Source: Prorocentrum cordatum
Taxonomy: Eukaryota; Sar; Dinophyceae; Prorocentrales; Prorocentraceae
NCBI GenBank assembly: GCA_963575745.1
Contig: CAUYUJ010003549.1
Location: 10,001-74,000, forward strand
Length of the DNA: 64,000 bases
Direction of reading: 5' to 3'
The first letter of the stretch is position 1, and the number at the start of each line of letters is the position of its first letter. The position numbers and the translations under genes were made by a program. Below, piece after piece: positions 36,915 to 48,950 of the stretch. The notes beneath the pieces are model-generated. The model did not search any database, had not been told where the DNA came from, and worked only from the letters and a program-made list of their open reading frames with translations.

Positions 36915-37105
36915 GATACCCCCGCGGTGACAGACCGTGCGGTGACCTCGAAATCCCCCAAGACCTCACCGCACGGTCCGTCACCGCACGACCTTGGGAC
37001 CCTGGAGGCCCCTGTCCCCCGAGACGTCCTCGGAGAACGACCCGAGGCCCAAAACCGTGCGGCGGCCCCGAATCCCCACCGACCCACCGCACGGTGTGGT
37101 CACCG
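36915..37105. repeat. Nested inverted repeats around ACCGTGCGGTGAC
   Basis: ACCGTGCGGTGACCTC, then CACCGCACGGTCCGTCACCG, then ACCGTGCGG and CACCGCACGGTG. The two pairs could form hairpins. Function unknown. Confidence 0.65.
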
Positions 37106-37174
37106 CCCCGTTTGGGGGCCCCCGCTCTGCCTGGGGGGGAGCACCCCTCCCCGGGAGAAGCTCTTGGCTCTAGA

Positions 37175-37255
37175 GCGTCAGCGTCATCGTCCTCGTCGTC
37201 GTCGTCGTCGTCGTTGTCGCCATCGTTGTCGCCATCGTCGTCGTCGTTGTCGCCA

Positions 37256-37298
<43 letters not shown>

Positions 37299-37320
37299 TG
37301 ACGTTGTCGTCGTCCTTCTT
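37175..37320 (+). repeat. (GTC)n array with GCCATC interruptions
   Basis: Triplet array giving poly-Asp on the minus strand. Further right, 37772-37905 is a roughly 65-bp tandem pair (CATCCTCAAGCATC), and 37912-37930 is (AC)n. Confidence 0.9.
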
Positions 37321-38704
37321 CAGGGTCACCAGCATCGGCCATGAGGCCTTCGCAATACTCCCCAGCATTTCCCTGCCTGCCAGCTTCTTCCTGCCACCCT
37401 CGCCCTCCACGTCTCGCTCAGGGGGCCTGCGGACCAACAGAAAGGAGGCAAGGCTGGGTCAGCTACTTGCAAGCGGGGATGGGGCCCTTTGGGGTTGGCA
37501 AGGTGGGTGGAGCCCATTCTCGACCCAATGTCCAAGAGTCGGCAAACGCAGCGAGGGGCGGATGAGAATGCGGAGGCGAGGTGGAGCAGGTGGGAAAACG
37601 ATTGGACAAAGTAAGATTCCCCATGGGGGCCTCAAGCTTACTGCACGCAAAAGGGACTCGAGGCGGTGGGAGGAGAAGAAGGGGAGAAGGTGGGGAAAGA
37701 GGCATCGAGCAGGAGCAGTGCTGGGAGACGTGGCCGAGGCTGCTTGCAACCAGCTGCGTAACGACCTCACTGGGGCTACAAAAATCTCAATCTCTGGTAT
37801 CCTCAAGCATCTAAGTTGATTGAATCAGCTCCAAAGTGTATGAGGCTACAAACATCTCTGGCATCCTCAAGCATCCAAGTTGATTAAATCAACTCTCAAA
37901 TGTATGAACAAACACACACACACACACACCTACGGGATCACATCGAAACGTCATCTCCGGCTCGGATCCTGAACTGGCGACTTCCTCAGGGTCGCCTGGT
38001 GGGCCCGTCCTCTTGCAGAAAGGGTCTCGAACGATTCGAACATCAAAAAGAAGTCTGTCCAGACTCCATACAGGTGTCGGAAACAATTAAGCAACACTCA
38101 TGCAGAACATATGGTTTGAAACTCCCCCCCTCTCCCCAAATGCAATGTTGGTTTCGGATCTCCCGATTTGGGGCCTCTGAGTGGTCTTCAAGGAACGTGC
38201 CAACTTTGAATTGCGGGGGAGGGGGGGGGGAAGTTGCTTAATGTCTTCCCTCGACCGTACGTCTTGTGGCTGGGCTGAGCTGTGCCCGCTTCTCTCCCCA
38301 GACCCACTCCGGGGACCCCCCCTCCATTGGATGGCCGCCACTGCGCGCCCGACCTGCTGTGACGCAGGGGCCCCGTCCCGCAGTTGCGGGGCCGAGGGCC
38401 CGCGCACAGACGGAACCACTGGCGCCGAAGACCAGCGCAGGCCGGTCCTCCGAGGCAGCGCTGCGTGTCGCGCACTCCCCAGCCTGCGAGCCCCTGCCCC
38501 GGGAGGGCGGGCAGGCTGCGTCGCCCGTCTGCCGCCTGCAGACTGCGAGCTGCGAATTACACGCACTCGAGGCGCGACACGTACCGCAGGCTCGGCGGCC
38601 GGCGGCCTCAGAGAGGGTGCCTCCGCCACACGCGCGGACGGCACATGGAGCATAGGAGGACGGCAGCTAGACCCATCGGTCGGAAGGAGTAGAAAACAAC
38701 AAAA

Positions 38705-38868
38705 ACATCCCTGGTGCGAGACATGCCCCACTGTGGCCCAGCACCCTCTGCTGGGCAAGGCCCCTCCCCGAGCTGATGAAAAAAAAACGCCCTTGGTGTT
38801 GGGCGTGCCCCACCGCGGCGCAGCACCCTCTGCTAGGCAAGACACCTCCCCAAGTAGAAACATGAAGT
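38705..38868 (+). repeat. Tandem pair of an 80-bp unit
   Basis: Both units carry GCAGCACCCTCTGCT or CCAGCACCCTCTGCT, then GGCAAG, CCTCCCC and a variable tail. Confidence 0.8.
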
Positions 38869-39016
38869 AGGAAGGCGCTGGGAGTAGATTGGGTTCTGTC
38901 CGCCACCCGAAGGAGGACGGAGAAGGTGAAGCCACTCGATCACTGAAGCAGAAAGGCGCCGAAAGCAGACTGGAATCTGGGAGTCCAAAAATGCCTACTT
39001 TCAACGACCGATGGGT

Positions 39017-39135
39017 ACACCTACACCGATCCTGGCCAGGCTCACCCTGGGCCCAGGGTCGGTGTATGCGCCCTCCTGGTTTGGGCAAGAATTCCTGCTC
39101 TCAGGACGAGGCCTGGCCAAGATCGTTGTAGGTGT
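39017..39135. mobile_element. MITE-D, 119 bp
   Basis: ACACCTACACCGATCCTGG at the left pairs with ACACCTACAACGATCTTGG read from the right; arms are about 26 bp. The interior has no ORF. 39136-39480 next to it has AAACGAAA words. Confidence 0.75.
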
Positions 39136-39489
39136 CTAGTCAAGGACCGACCGCAACGATGTTTAAAACGCGCTTGCGTTTGGAACGAAAAACCATACGA
39201 ATGCGAACATCCAAACAGAAACGTTTAAAACGATACGGGTGCAAAACGAAAACGAAAACGAAGCGATGCCGCAAATCAGCGAGACAACAAAACGAAAAAC
39301 GAAACGAACTCCGCAGACCTCGTTGGCGCCCTCCGAGACCAGAAGAGTGCACGGACCACTCGAACGCATGCGGCGTGCTCTCCGTTGATGCCAGCCAGGC
39401 CGACGCCGAACGAAACAAGCGCGCTGCGGAAATCAGAAGTCGCAGCACAAACGCGACGTCGTGAGAAATCCCCGACATAAGTTCGGTCA

Positions 39490-39575
39490 CCTCCTCATCC
39501 TCCTCCTCTTCCTCCTCCTCCTCCTCCACCTTCTTCTTCTCCTCCTCCTCCTCCTCCTTCTCCTCCTCTACTTAC
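39490..39575 (+). repeat. (TCC)n/(TTC)n array
   Basis: Short pyrimidine triplet array. Confidence 0.9.
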
Positions 39576-39715
39576 CTGATCTTCGGAGCTGGATCGATCC
39601 GAGAGGGCCATGGAGCCCGAAACGTGGTGAAGAACTGCCGTCGAGATGCTTCGCAACGCCCAGGCGTCAGGGCGCACCGTGGAATGGGCGTGGACACTGC
39701 TTGCACCGCGGAGGC

Positions 39716-39905
39716 ACGAAATGTTCTTAGAACCCCAAAATGTTCTAAGAACAAAAACACTGTTCTTAGAACATAGACCCGATGTGTTAAAACAGGACAG
39801 TCTCGGCCAGAAATGTTCTAAGAACCTTTCGTGGAAACCACAAAAGGTTCTTAGAACATTGCTTGGTAGGACTATGGGCACGCCAGGACGCTTCGCCACT
39901 GCTTG
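39716..39905. mobile_element. Fold-back element G, intact copy, with GTTCTTAGAAC palindromes
   Basis: ATGTTCTTAGAAC and its complement occur five times within 150 bp, alternating in orientation. The right flank GCCAGGACGCTTCGCCACTG is shared with the split copy at 49715-51450. Confidence 0.75.
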
Positions 39906-40044
39906 AGACTCCTGTCGTCGAGGGGAGGGATAATCTGTGAAGGCCCCACCGTGCTCCTGTGGTCCTCGCACGGCCGAAGATGGAGCGAGCCGGCCGGCCG
40001 CCCGTCCTGCCTCAGAGGGCAATCCCACCAGCCCTGCGGACATA

Positions 40045-40219
40045 CAGTCGGGGCGTTGACCTAAGGAACCCTAAATAAGGAACGAGGTCCCTTTTTCCAT
40101 AAATTAAACTTCGGTTTCCCATCGAAAACGTAAGGAAAACCCGAGTCAAGCTTTCAAACACTTAAGGAACATGGAGCCCCTCGACAACGAAAAGGGCTCC
40201 TTCTTTAGCGACCCGACTG
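40045..40219 (+). mobile_element. MITE-B copy 3
   Basis: CAGTCGGGGCG … CGACCCGACTG with TA on both sides (40043-40044, 40220-40221). 175 bp, close to copy 1. Confidence 0.88.
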
Positions 40220-40239
40220 TAGGAGGTATGACGGTGTTT

Positions 40240-40870
40240 GTCTTCTCTCTTCCAAAGCCGCTCCCTCCATCCTCTCCCGGAGGTTTTTTGGGCCCAGTCG
40301 CGAAGGGTCAGAACGTCCAGAATGGTCCAAGATAGCTGCAAGAAGGCCCACGATGCTCCACCATGGCCTCCACGATGGCTCAAGATAGCCGAGGAGGGTT
40401 CACAATGGCTTCCATCATGCCTCGAGGATGCCCCAAGAGAGCAAGAAGATGGCCCCAAATGCCCTCGGAGCCCCCACGTGAAGCCCAAATCCTTCAAACA
40501 CACATCATTGGTGTTTGTCTTCTCGCCGTTTCGCTCCCTATTGACTTCTGAGGCCCCAGTATGGTCCCAATACGGCCCACGAGAGCCCCACAAGGGGCCC
40601 AAGCGGTCCCCAAGACGGCCCTCTGAGCGCCCCAAGAGGCAGGGTGACTGCAATCGAGGACCCCCTCTTTTTCATCGATGCCCTGCAAGATTGCCCCTAG
40701 AGGCCTCCAAAGGTTCCCAAGGGACCCACAAGACGGCTCGAAGTAGGCCCCAAGACCCCCCCAAAGAGCCCCAAGAGGGCCCTAAGACCCTCCAAAGCAA
40801 CGCCATTAGAGCCTAAGTGGGCCGCGAGTCCCAAGAGCACTTTGAGAGAGCCTCCAGAAGACCCAAGATG
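40240..40870 (+). repeat. CCCAAGAGGC-type repeat block 2
   Basis: Runs of CCAAGATGGC, CCCAAGAGGC and GGCCCCAAG words with an internal unit start at 40495 (CACATCATTGGTGTTTG). It is followed directly by a TCG/TCC array (40875-40980). Confidence 0.8.
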
Positions 40871-40981
40871 TCAGAATCTTCGTCGTCCTCCTCGTCATCC
40901 TCCTCGTTCCTCGTCCTCGTCCTCGTCCTCTTCCTCGTCCTCCTCCTTCTCCTCATCCTCCTCGTTCCCGTCCTCGTCCTG

Positions 40982-41105
40982 GGTCTGATGAGGCTGATCC
41001 AACACTTGCTCCACTGCATGATCTTACATCCTACAACTCTCCCGATCAGGGCAAGCCACCTGGGCATCGTTCCTGGATGGGCTGGTGGGGATATTTTTTT
41101 TGGTA
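40982..41105 (+). repeat. Post-TCC short repeat P, copy 3
   Basis: CTCCACTGCATGATC, GATCAGGGCAAGCC, CCTGGGCATCGTTCC and GGATGGGCTGGTGGGGATA, then a T8 run. It follows a TCG/TCC array. Confidence 0.75.
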
Positions 41106-41384
41106 TGCGGCCGAGCGACAACGGTCTGGCGGCGAAGGGCAATGTCCGGGGCGGGCGGCACAAAGCGAATTGGCGACCCCAACCGCCACGTTGGCAGGCC
41201 GGATCGCACCTGCACAACAACCGTGCAGTTGCACATGCACTGAACATTATCCCGGCGAAGCAACCTAACAGCGATGTGTAGAAGCATATCTGAAAGCATT
41301 CCCCTGAAGATTCAGATGAAAATCCAGTTGTAGAATTCTGCTGTTCTCGCAGTCGTTGTCGCATTCGCGATGACAGTCGCAGCG

Positions 41385-41740
41385 GCAACGGCAGTCGCAG
41401 TCACAGCCTCAGCCTCAGCCTGCCTCAGCCTCAGCCTCAGCCTGCCTCAGCCTCAGCCGGCCTCAGCCTCAGCCTCAGCCTGCTTCAGCCTCAGCCTCAG
41501 TCTGCCTTCAGCCTCGGCCTCAGCCTCAGCCTGCCTCAGCCTCAGCCTGCATCAGCCTCAGCCTCAGCCTCAGCCTGCCTCAGCATCAGCCTGCTCAGCC
41601 TCAGTCCTTCAGCCTGCCCAGACTCAGCCTCAGTCCTGCTTCAGCCTCAGCCTCAGATCTGCCTTCAGCCTCGGCCGCAGCTCAGCCGCCTAGCCTTCAG
41701 CCTGGCTCGGCCGCAAAAACATCAAGCCTGCCTTCAGCAT
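41385..41740 (+). repeat. (CAGCCT)n hexamer minisatellite
   Basis: Hexamers with periodic GCCTGCCTCAGCC variants over about 340 bp. Confidence 0.95.
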
Positions 41741-41756
41741 TCAAAATCATACCCAG

Positions 41757-42065
41757 GAACGGAGTTCTGGGAACTCGAAGACCACGAAGGGCCTACAGTT
41801 GGCTCCGGGCATTCAAAGTGTGGCCCGGGAATGGAGTTCTAGGAACTCGAAGAGCACGAAGTGGCCTACAGTGGGCTCCGGGCATTCAGAATGTGGCCCG
41901 GGAGTGGAGTTCTGGGAACTCGAAGTCCACGAAGTGGCCTACAATTGGCTCCGGGCATCCAAATGTGGCCCGGGGAATGGAGTTCTGGGAAGTCGGAGAG
42001 CACGGAAGTCGCATACCGACACAGTGGGATCCGGGCATCCAAATGTGAGACCCGGGGGAACGGTA
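41757..42065 (+). repeat. Tandem repeat, unit about 75 bp, four to five copies
   Basis: Each unit has GGAGTTCTGGGAACTCGA, CACGAAGTGGCCTACA and GGCTCCGGGCATTCA. The last copy has diverged and carries a short insertion. Confidence 0.9.
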
Positions 42066-42494
42066 GTTCTGGAGCACCAAGAGCGATTTGCGAGGGATGT
42101 CCTAAGCGATTTCGGATTCGCGGCAGCCGCGGCGGCAGCCGTCCGGGGCCCGCCCCGAACCCCCCTGCGGGTCAATCTGACTGCTCTTTCCAGAATCACA
42201 GAAACATCAGCCAAGAGGGTTAGGTAAAAATGCTCTGCATTCGCCAGCAGACGCACCTAGGCGCCGCACTGTAAACCACAGTGAACAAGCGGCCGCGGGT
42301 GCGAGTGCAACGGAGTGAGTCGCCGGTGCGGCGCCAAACTCCAAGCAGCCAGCCCGGCTAGCTAAGAGACACGAACTCAGGACCGGGCTGCCGGCGGTGG
42401 AAAACAAAAGGCAAAGCGAGCGCGGAAGGCTGAACCACTCAGCGCGCAGCCCTCAGACTCCACCGCTCAGTTTGGGGGGGGGCCAACGGCACCA

Positions 42495-42592
42495 ATCGCC
42501 TCCTCCTCCTCCTCCCCATCCTCCTCCTCCTGCTCCTCCTCTTCCTCCTCCTACTCCGCCGACGACGATGACGACTCCTCCTACATTATCCC
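42495..42592 (+). repeat. (TCC)n array
   Basis: Pyrimidine triplets with a GACGACGATGACGA interruption. Confidence 0.9.
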
Positions 42593-42730
42593 CCTCTTGG
42601 GATATAGGGCGGCTTACCCCGCCCTGTGTTCTTCTGCATGTTCCCCCGCTTCCCTCATCACCTCCACTCCCCTGGGGCTCATTTCTGGACGGGCTGGCGG
42701 GGATATATTTTTGGTCGGCGGCTCTAGGAC
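42593..42730 (+). repeat. Post-TCC short repeat P, copy 4
   Basis: GGCGGCTTACCCCGCCC, TTCTTCTGCATG, TCATTTCTGGACGGGCTGG and GGGGATATATTTTTGG. The most diverged copy, again starting at the end of a TCC array. Confidence 0.7.
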
Positions 42731-43199
42731 TAATGTCAAGAAGCGGGGGTGGCGCATAGGCCAAAGGGCGTGTGCACGTGCCTGGGACAAAATGACCCAC
42801 ATTACGAGGTGACCGGCACAGACATCCCAGCAGGTGGGGACGCAGTTGCGCGGCAGCGCTACCAAGTGATCAAACCGAGCATCCCGACAGATGGGGACGA
42901 GCGCGGCGACCAGCACTGGGACGGCGCAAGAAACGCGGGAGAAATCGCCCAGTCGGCGCCAATCTCCGGCCGAACAGCACGTGAGGCGAGGCCGGGAGGC
43001 AGGGGGAAGAGGGAAAGGTGCAGGTGCGGACCCCAGCCAGGGCACACGGCAGCACCAAGAAAAAAACAGAGCGGCAACAGAAATAGGGCCTGACTCACCA
43101 AGGCTCACTGACGTGGAAGTGTGGTTATGCCCGTCCCTGCGCATGAGAGGATGGCGACCACGGCTGGCGCCCACGAAGTAGAGCCACCATCAGCTTGTA

Positions 43200-43740
43200 G
43201 TCAGTGCGTACACATCGTATCCGACACTCGCGGTTCGGGGGCACAACAATGCAACGTATTGGCGAGACTGGTAGCAGACTGACCTGCTGGGGGAGCGGCC
43301 ACGGGCAGAAGGATGAACCACTCGTACGGAGCCACTCCCTGACGAAGCCAGACAACAGGTTGACACCGGAAGTATGGCTGACGAACGTCCCAGATCTCCA
43401 CCTGTCACGCAGCACGAGGGCCGAGTATGCCGGCGCCCGTCGGGAGCTAATGACTGGCGGCGACCGAGCCGTAGGCCGTCACGCATGTAGACGGCGTGCT
43501 GGCGGCGGGCCGAGACGTCCTGGTGGTAACGCCATGAACGGAACAGCAGAGAACCACGGCGAACCACGTCTGGGGGGGGCGTTGCCTGCCGCTGAGCGCC
43601 GGTGTCACTGTGAGGGGCGAACCCCCGTCCACTGCAGCACCACTCCCTTGCGCTCGCAGGCTGGCAACCAGCCGGTAGCCAGTGCACCACATCGTATCCG
43701 ACTCACGCGGTCCGGGGGCCCAGCGATGCGATGTCCTGGC
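43200..43740 (+). repeat. Duplicated segment, about 485 bp apart
   Basis: CACATCGTATCCGACACTCG…GGTTCGGGGG at 43209 and CACATCGTATCCGACTCACG…GGTCCGGGGG at 43688 share about 45 bp, as does the preceding CACTC…ACCA context. No gene is evident. Confidence 0.55.
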
Positions 43741-43974
43741 GGCGCATGGTGTGCGGTAGCCCCCGTCCACCACATGCCACGCTGTTCCTGCGAGGGACGG
43801 GTGCGTCCAGAACTGGGGAAGGCAGACCGCCGGCCGCAGCCTGGCCGCAGGGCAGTACCATGGCTGGCGGCGTGCAGACCTGTCGGGCTGGGTCAGATCT
43901 GCTGCACCCTGGGCGGGTCGCAACTTCCACGGACGATGCTATCTATGCTGTTGATCAGGGGGGGCGCAGCCGAG

Positions 43975-44490
43975 AGCCGCAGAGACTTGTGAATAACCGG
44001 TGGGGGATGCAGCCAGATGCCGTTGGACACCGAAGATGAGCCCTGGGCATCCAAGCACGGACCGCCACAGGGCGGGCGCACCTCTGCGGCCGCAGCTATC
44101 TTAGCACAGGGGGAGCGCAGCCGATAGCCGCATAATCATGGCGAATGAGGAGGAGGGGGAGGAGGAGGAGGAGGAGGAGGAGGAGGAGGAGGAGGAGGAG
44201 GAGGAGGAGGAGGAGGAGGGGGAGGAGGATGATGAGGAGAGGAGAAGGGGCGCCTGTACAAAGCCCAGGGCACGGGGGACGTGCCCAGGCGACTGAAACG
44301 CCCGGGGCATGACTAGGGTCGGCCACCCTTCAGCGACTGGTGCAATCTCGGCGGTCAAGGCGGGGGGCGCAGCCGCAAGCCGCAGAGCCATTGGGAATGA
44401 GATGGATTGGGGGCGCAGCCGAAAGCCGCAGAGACATTGTGAATGCAGAGGGCGCAGCCAATAGCCGCTGAGCACAGATGGCGATCCCGA
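43975..44490 (+). repeat. Irregular GGGCGCAGCCGAAAGCCGCAGAG repeat with a (GGA)n array
   Basis: Five copies of a GCGCAGCCGA-AGCCGCAGAG word at about 43962, 44107, 44367, 44411 and 44449. A (GGA)n array fills 44150-44228 between copies. Confidence 0.75.
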
Positions 44491-44546
44491 GCATCCATGC
44501 ACAGAGTTGAGCGCGGGCGGGGCGGTACTTTCGACCCCCAACCGCT

Positions 44547-45060
44547 GCCGTTCACTATGCTATGAAAGAGGTGGAACGCAGGAGGTGGTATTTCAGCCAC
44601 CAGACTCTGCCGTCCAAAGTGGGCCGCCCTGGAAGGGTGGCACCGCCGACTCCACAGCCCATGCTGGTGAATGGGACTGAGCGCGGACAATGCGGCTGAT
44701 GGTTTTGTACCCCTACCGCTGCCGTTCACTGTGCGAAAAAGGGTGGAGTGCAGGAGGTGGGTTATTTCAGCCACCAGTCTCTGCCGTCCAAAGTGGGCTG
44801 CCCTGGGAGGGTGCATCGACGACCCCAGAGTCCATGTTGGCGGTGGCCCCCGCCGAAGGTGGCCGTGGCCGCGCTCCCGCGCAGCAATCGGCCGCGGGGA
44901 TGGGGGGGCCTGGCAAGGTCCACGTCTCCAGCGTGGGCTGTCTATGCGCGGCGCTCATTGGCGCCCCCCCGCCCCCGCGAGGGTAGCGCGCATTGGGCAA
45001 GGTCCACGAGTCCAGCGTGGGCTGTCTAAGAGCGCAGCGCAAGGGCATTGGTGCACCTCC
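44547..45060 (+). repeat. Two successive tandem duplications
   Basis: CCGCTGCCGTTCACT…TTTCAGCCACCAG…CTGCCGTCCAAAGTGGGC occurs at 44547 and 44717. Then GGCAAGGTCCACG…TCCAGCGTGGGCTGTCTA occurs at 44909 and 44996. These lie just 3' (in minus sense) of the long 45.3-48.6 kb reading frame. Confidence 0.8.
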
Positions 45061-45281
45061 GCCCCATAGGAGGTAGCACGGGGCATTGCGGCACAGGCGG
45101 GCGCCGCGGGTGAAACCGATTGGGGGGGGGAGGGGGCGCGGCGAACGCCGGGCAGAGAAGGAGCGAGGTGGTGCGCGCTGCGCGCGGAAGGCAGCAAGTA
45201 AGCCGGTGGGCCGCGGCGGTAACCGTGACGGCCCACTGGGGGGGGAGGGCTCGATCCGCGCGGGTTCTCGTTGCGCCCCCG

Positions 45282-48200
45282 TCATCTGGGGCGGGGGCCC
45301 CAACCTCGTGGACGCTTATCAGTGTACGGGTAATCTCCTCTGGGGGAGTAGCGCTCGCCCTTCGCCTTCCAATCCGCGTCGGTCCATGACGCCCCTTGGT
45401 GCCCCCAAGCATCCCAGGACTGCCATCCACGCCGCGATGGGCCTGAGCTGGGTGCCCCGGTCCACTGGTCTGGCGGGGCCGCACACGTCGCACCCTGGCC
45501 CGCTGTGGCCCATGGGGGTGGGCAGCCGCTGCTATCGGTCCCTCGGGCGGCGCGCGGTCTGGAGTCGCGTTGCATGAGTTTGCGGTGCCTGCCCTGGACA
45601 CTTGACCAGTCCACATGGAGCTTGTACTCTCTATCCATCTTATAGGCCTCAAGCTCCGCTTTGCTCCATGCCTGGAGGAAATCGCTGCACTGTTGTGGGG
45701 AATTGAGCTCGGGGTCGAACTTGATGTAGTGGCTCCCTTGCCTAGATGCTGCCCTCTTGACCCAGGCGCCCCAGACTCCGTTAAATGCACCTCCCAGCGT
45801 CTTCTGCAGCCGTGAAATCTTGCCTGGTGCCGGTTCGTCCCTTGAGACGTTCGCTTTGCCCACTGTACACATGTACATGGGGATGCCGCCCATGGGATCG
45901 CCAAGGTGTGCTACGGGTGGTAGCGTTCTCCGCGCGTCGTTACAGGAGCCCTGGGTGGCGCGCGAAAGTCGGGAGAAGTCGCGCGGGGGCGGGGTGGCTG
46001 AGCGTTCTCTGGCCCTGGTTTCACCAATTGCAAGTGGTTGCCTGCCACCTTCGCCACCCGCATATCTTAGAGACCAGTTGTCCCGTGCGGCGTTCAGGCT
46101 CCGGGTCCGATCATCCTTGCCACGAAGGTCGCCTGGGGCGCACCTATCTGCGACTGTTCCCCCGGCAGCAGCCTGCTCGTATGGGGGCCAGACTTCTGAG
46201 TCACTCCTTTCGGGGGGGTTGGACCAGAGCTGCGGGGGGGCCCTGGGCCACCTTGCCATCCGCGGGAGGGGCAGTGTCACTCTGGTCCTCGTCGGGGTGG
46301 GTGGGGCTGACCTGCGAGTCGGAGTCTGCGGAGATGTCCTGCGGGTTAGTTCGCACGCGGGCGTCAGGCTCGGATTTCCTGCCCACTTCTTCACCCCAAT
46401 CGACCCCTTCCACGTCGCCTTCGCCGCTGCAGTGCCCCGGTGAGGTTTGCCCCTCTTCCTGGGTTGCAGGGGGCAGGTCAGTCTCAGCGTGCTGGGCAGG
46501 TGGCGCGTCGGTGCGGTTCGGGGGGCTCTGTTGTCCTTCACTCGGGGATCCTTCGCGGGGGATTCCTTCCTGCTGGACCTGTTGAGCCAGCTGGCAGCTG
46601 GCGATTCATCTCGGTCTGTGCTGCTAGCGGCCGGCTCCAGGGGCAGGGCGGCGAGATGGTCGATGGTTCCCCTGGCCAGGTCGGAATCTTCCAGCAAGGC
46701 TAGGAATGCCATGAGGATGTGAAGCGGCCGTCGGGAGGGGCCCTGTCCCTTCTGGTTGGTGAGGCTGTCTGCATAGCGGTCCCAGTCTTCTTTGTATTTC
46801 TGGTTTCCGCCCGCAAGGTGTGAGACGACCCTGGCTGCCGCTGCCCGTTGTCCGCCCCGTGGAATGCGTGGGGGGGTGGCCATTATCTGGGATGGCCTCT
46901 CCGTGCACCGTCTCCAAGAAGGGGGATAGCCGCTCAGTCGGCCACCTCGCTTCGTCGGTTATGCCCCCTTCAATGTTCTCTCCTTGTTGCTGCGCGCAGG
47001 CGGCCCATAGGGTGTAGATTGCGTGGCTCCACTCAATCATGTACTTGACCAGGGCGTGGACCGGGCCGTCTGACTCCTCCCTGTCAAGACGGAGGGTGGA
47101 GAGCGCGGGCAACTAGGGGCCCAGGGGTGGCGGCAATTCGGGGAAGGAGGGGCTGTTGCTGCTGGAGGTCCTGCCGTCGACTCCCGTTTGGCCGTCTTGG
47201 TTGTTGGTCTCCGCGTCGTGTGGTGACAAGCCATCCTCATGGGGTGTGGGTCGTGTGAAAGCATCATTCGCCGTCGCATTGATTAATGTTGGGGAGAGGT
47301 GTGCGCACATGTCGTAACTGTCTTCTGGCACCTCCGCTGTCGTCATCCGCTTGGTGGGAGTAGTGGGATATACCTCAGACGAGTGGTGGTCGAGGATGTG
47401 GTCAAGGACGCCTGGCGCGACATTCCAAATGTGGATGGGGCACCTTCTTCAGGCCCATTCCGCATTCCACTGCTGCCTGACCCAAAGGTTCGGCATCATC
47501 TCCCACGGTGGCAGGCCTGTTTGCTCGTTGCACGGTGCCCCTGGCTCAGGACGCCACATGAAACAACCGAGAGCTGGGCGGCCGGTTTCCCAAACAAACA
47601 ACGGGGACCCGGGGGGGCATGTGTCGCACATGGCTGTGTACAGACTTGTGCGCTGCGAGTCTGACCCGAACCTGCCGTCGGACAGTCTGTGAGGTGGAAG
47701 GGTGGTGCCGAGTTTTGGTGGCTGGAACGCAGGAGGTGTGCACATGACGAGGTCCTTCAAGTTGGAAGGGGTGGGCGCGTCGTTCGGTCGCCCGTGCCCG
47801 ATCGGCAGGCTGGCCAGGTGGGGGAGGGTCCGAGCTTTCTTGCAAAAGCGTGCCTCTTCCAGTCTGCGCTTGTACTCCTGCAGGCGCTGCTGCAGGGTCC
47901 TCTTGGTGCCACCGTCCTTGTGGTCAGGGATGGGAGCCTCAACACCTTTCTCTTCCAGGGACTTGACCCAGCACAGCTCACAGAGCCACCTGCAATTCCG
48001 CCCCTGCGTGTAGGCCTGGGCGCGGTTCTGCGCCAGCAGCTCTCGCGTGTCGTCGTCTTCCCAGGTACCGGCTGCGCCTTGCAACCCTGCGTTGGTGCAA
48101 CCGTCGCAATTGAACCTGGCGTCTTTTTGCTTCTTGCAAAACCTGTCATCGAGCACGGAGGGAGGGATGAGCAATGTGCCGGGGGCTGGAGAGGCGGGAG

Positions 48201-48624
48201 GGTTCACGTCTAAGCGACGGTTGGACACGGCGATTCCACCTCCGATGTACTGCACGTCTGCCATGGTGCGTGGGGTGCCAAGCCCCTCGTCCGTGCCAGC
48301 AAGCTCCCTGTGCAACTGGCATATGGAGCAACCACCCAGGCTCAGTCGAGTGATGTCCGCGGGCTTGACTATCACTTCCAGTACGCGCATGGGGGCTTCG
48401 AGGGTGAAGTCATGCTCCAGCATCTTTGCCCACGTCTTGGGGCAGGCATGGACGGATGCGGCGAGGTGATGGTGGGCAAAGGTGGCCAGCGTGCTGATGT
48501 GACGGAAGGCATCCTCCATCTTGCCGTGGAGGGAGGCGAAGGTACCCAGGCTGAAGCCCCAGGTGGCGGCGAACTGGGTACGGAACTCCTTGTGGGCTTC
48601 CTGCCAGGGGAGGCAGAGGCCCAT
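45282..48624 (-). pseudogene. Long unknown protein, broken by two stops and one frameshift
   Basis: Starts at 48624 in a perfect GCCGCCATGG context. The first 391 codons are open to a TGA at 47451-47449; the same frame continues coherently (RRCPIHIWNVAPGVLD…) to a TAG at 47115-47113, then on to a C7 run (46876-46870), where a one-base shift leads into a final 533-codon frame ending at 45282. The full product would be about 1,110 aa. Visible features: Cys clusters FNCDGC and CRWLCELC near residue 190-240, a basic helical stretch (TLQQRLQEYKRRLEEARF), an acidic/Thr-rich middle, and near the end HYIKFDPELNSP, FLQAWSKAELEAYKMD and a Trp/Gly/Ser-rich tail. I recognise no family. It could be a retroelement ORF1 or gag-like protein, or a host gene whose apparent breaks are introns or sequencing errors. 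No RT or integrase is nearby. Confidence 0.5.
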
Positions 48625-48904
48625 GGCGGCCTCAAAAAATGTCCCCCGTGGCCTCAGGATGCGGGAATGGCCAGAGCGTTGCGCGAGGTTCCCGGAGCTG
48701 CAACATCATCACCACCAGGAGGACTCTAAGCGTGGGGGTGTCAAGCGGGAGCCCGTCACTGCCGCAAAGGGTGTGTCTGAGCGTCGAGTTGGGTTGGCCT
48801 GGGCGGAGCAGTGAGTGCAGGTGCTGCATCCCAGGATGCACCCTATGTCGCCTGCAGTTGCACGTATCTTGACTCCAGGCCGCGGGGAGTTGGGGAAGCA
48901 CGTC

Positions 48905-48950
48905 GACAGGAGTGCACCGGCTGGTGGGGATACGCGAAGCGTTTAGAATA
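48905..48950 (+). repeat. 3' fragment of short repeat P
   Basis: GGCTGGTGGGGATACGCGAAGCGTTTAGAAT matches the last third of repeat P in two adjoining words (GGCTGGTGG, ACGCGAAGCG). A similar fragment is at 36258-36305. Confidence 0.6.
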
